Positions 63,141 to 64,000 of a stretch of DNA of 64,000 bases are shown one piece after another; within the stretch, counting starts at the first letter, position 1; every line of letters starts with the position of its first letter. The position numbers and the translations under genes were made by a program. The notes under the pieces were generated by a model, which made no database searches, had not been told where the DNA came from, and was given only the letters and a program-made list of their open reading frames with translations. The DNA comes from Paenibacillus sp. FSL R10-2782 (GTDB lineage: Bacteria; Bacillota; Bacilli; Paenibacillales; Paenibacillaceae), in the NCBI RefSeq assembly GCF_038592985.1, contig NZ_CP151951.1, forward strand, positions 48,501-112,500, given 5' to 3'.

Positions 63141-63171
63141 GATCAATCAAGCATAATAAGTGTTAGGCAGC

Positions 63172-63219
63172 AAAGACGTCCGGATTCCTTTATATAGAAG
63201 GAACTCGGGCGTCTTTTGT
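63172..63219 (+). terminator. Intrinsic terminator after fusA
   Basis: AAAGACGTCCGGATTCCTT pairs with AAGGAACTCGGGCGTCTTTT (one G-U, one mismatch) around TATATAG, followed by TTTTGTG and TTTTTT. It sits between convergent genes and may serve both strands, although the minus-strand U-tract is weak. Confidence 0.85.
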
Positions 63220-63249
63220 GTTTTTTGCAACCATTAACATGTAGAGTAT

Positions 63250-63999
63250 CTAACCATCTTTGTTTGTTTTAGCAACGGTTGACCGTGTGGGATTGATATT
63301 GTTGATTAGCTCACAGATGACTTGAATGACAAGCTCTGGTTGATCATGAATTATCATATGGTCGCTCTTTTTGGCAACAATAAATTTGCTGTTTGTAGAG
63401 ATGCTGAGCATCTCACGCTGCCCCATTTGCCAGCTTTGTTCGATTTGCTCATTCCCGCGCTTACTAATACCGAACTGAGTCAAATTTTGCTGGATGCCCC
63501 GGGCAATCACACGCACAGGAAGGTTTCCCAAATGCTGCCCACGTATGGCATTTTCGGTCGTGTTCGCCAAATCACCTTCCTCGGTAACAGACCGAAAGTA
63601 TTTGGGTGAAGCGACAATACTCACAAACGATTTTCTATCCTGATGCTCAACACGACCAGTTAGCATAAAATTAGGAAACAGACGAAAAGCCCCCGACCTT
63701 TCTAGAAGAATGGATATTAACGGTGAGGGATTGACCTTAGGTCGTTCCTTGGCATAAATCTCACTTGTCCGGCGGGCGTCATTCTCAGGCCTAGCATCCA
63801 CAAGGACCAATCCTGCTACCTCATCTCTGTACGTTTGTGCATACAGCCTTGAGTACATGCCCCCGAGAGAATGGCCTACAAGGATATAAGGAGGCTGGAC
63901 ATCTGTATTCTTTAAGGCAAGATGAAGCTCTCGAACGATGTTTTCACCGGTGCGTGGAGTAGCAGCCTCCTCGCTCCAGGCATAGCCTGCCCGGTCATA
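63250..63999 (-). CDS. Alpha/beta-hydrolase (5' end outside window)
   Basis: The reading frame is open to the window edge, giving about 249 residues that lack the start. The order of parts is that of an alpha/beta-hydrolase: YDRAGYAWSE, ILVGHSLGGMYSRLYA with the nucleophile Ser (63859-63876), LVLVDARPE, a lid-like middle region, and KKSDHMIIHDQPELV with the catalytic His. It is probably an esterase or similar. It points against the fus operon and is separated from it by a terminator, so it is unlikely to be part of that operon, though a downstream stand-alone thioesterase cannot be excluded without the rest of the gene. Confidence 0.8.
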   Translation of the reverse strand, partial: YDRAGYAWSEEAATPRTGENIVRELHLALKNTDVQPPYILVGHSLGGMYSRLYAQTYRDEVAGLVLVDARPENDARRTSEIYAKERPKVNPSPLISILLERSGAFRLFPNFMLTGRVEHQDRKSFVSIVASPKYFRSVTEEGDLANTTENAIRGQHLGNLPVRVIARGIQQNLTQFGISKRGNEQIEQSWQMGQREMLSISTNSKFIVAKKSDHMIIHDQPELVIQVICELINNINPTRSTVAKTNKDG

Positions 64000-64000
64000 G

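Overview
The window reads as the chromosome of a Gram-positive, spore-forming Paenibacillus, most likely of the P. polymyxa group. Two things support this. The first 31 kb follow the near-origin gene order of Bacillus subtilis, from yabM to lysS. The last 31 kb match the fusaricidin (LI-F) lipopeptide locus in gene content, gene order and adenylation-domain codes. The species is inferred; no database was searched.

Positions 1-31003 are housekeeping and sporulation genes, all on the + strand: yabM (3' end), mazG/yabN, hup, rqcP/yabO, yabP, yabQ, divIC, an S1-domain gene (yabR), spoIIE, yabS, yabT, tilS, hpt, ftsH, nadB, nadC, coaX, hslO, a yacD-type parvulin, cysK, the folate genes pabB-pabA-pabC-folP-folB-folK, a yazB-type regulator, dusB, greA, lysS and a KtrB/TrkH potassium transporter. 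Compared with B. subtilis, hup, nadBC and greA are additions, and lysS is followed by the potassium transporter and the lipopeptide locus instead of ctsR-mcsA-mcsB-clpC. Good intrinsic terminators and several strong sigma-A-like promoters divide the block into transcription units.

Positions 31004-32383 are a boundary zone. It holds a small membrane-protein gene and then about 550 bp without a standard gene. That stretch has an unlisted 48-codon ORF whose ribosome-binding site lies in one arm of a 16-bp inverted repeat, a second nested stem-loop, a promoter candidate, a dyad and a Spo0A-box-like site directly before the lipopeptide operon.

Positions 32384-63140 are the probable fusGFEDCBA operon. 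FusG (FabI-like), FusC (FabF-like) and FusB (FabZ-like) are fatty-acid-synthase-type enzymes. FusF is an acyl-activating ligase, FusE an aldehyde-dehydrogenase-fold protein and FusD a ThDP-dependent enzyme. In the literature on fusaricidin these genes are thought to make the 15-guanidino-3-hydroxypentadecanoyl tail. FusA is a single six-module NRPS of about 7,907 residues with a starter C domain, epimerases in modules 2, 4 and 5, and a terminal thioesterase. The pocket codes read Thr, Val-like, relaxed aromatic/aliphatic, Thr, Asn and a D-Ala-type pocket. This matches the known scaffold L-Thr, D-Val, L-Val/Tyr/Phe, D-allo-Thr, D-Asn, D-Ala. A terminator and a convergent, truncated alpha/beta-hydrolase gene close the window.

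Most of the window is recognisable biology. The least explained parts are the structured region and small ORF upstream of fusG, and the active sites of FusD and FusE, which lack residues that are standard in their families.
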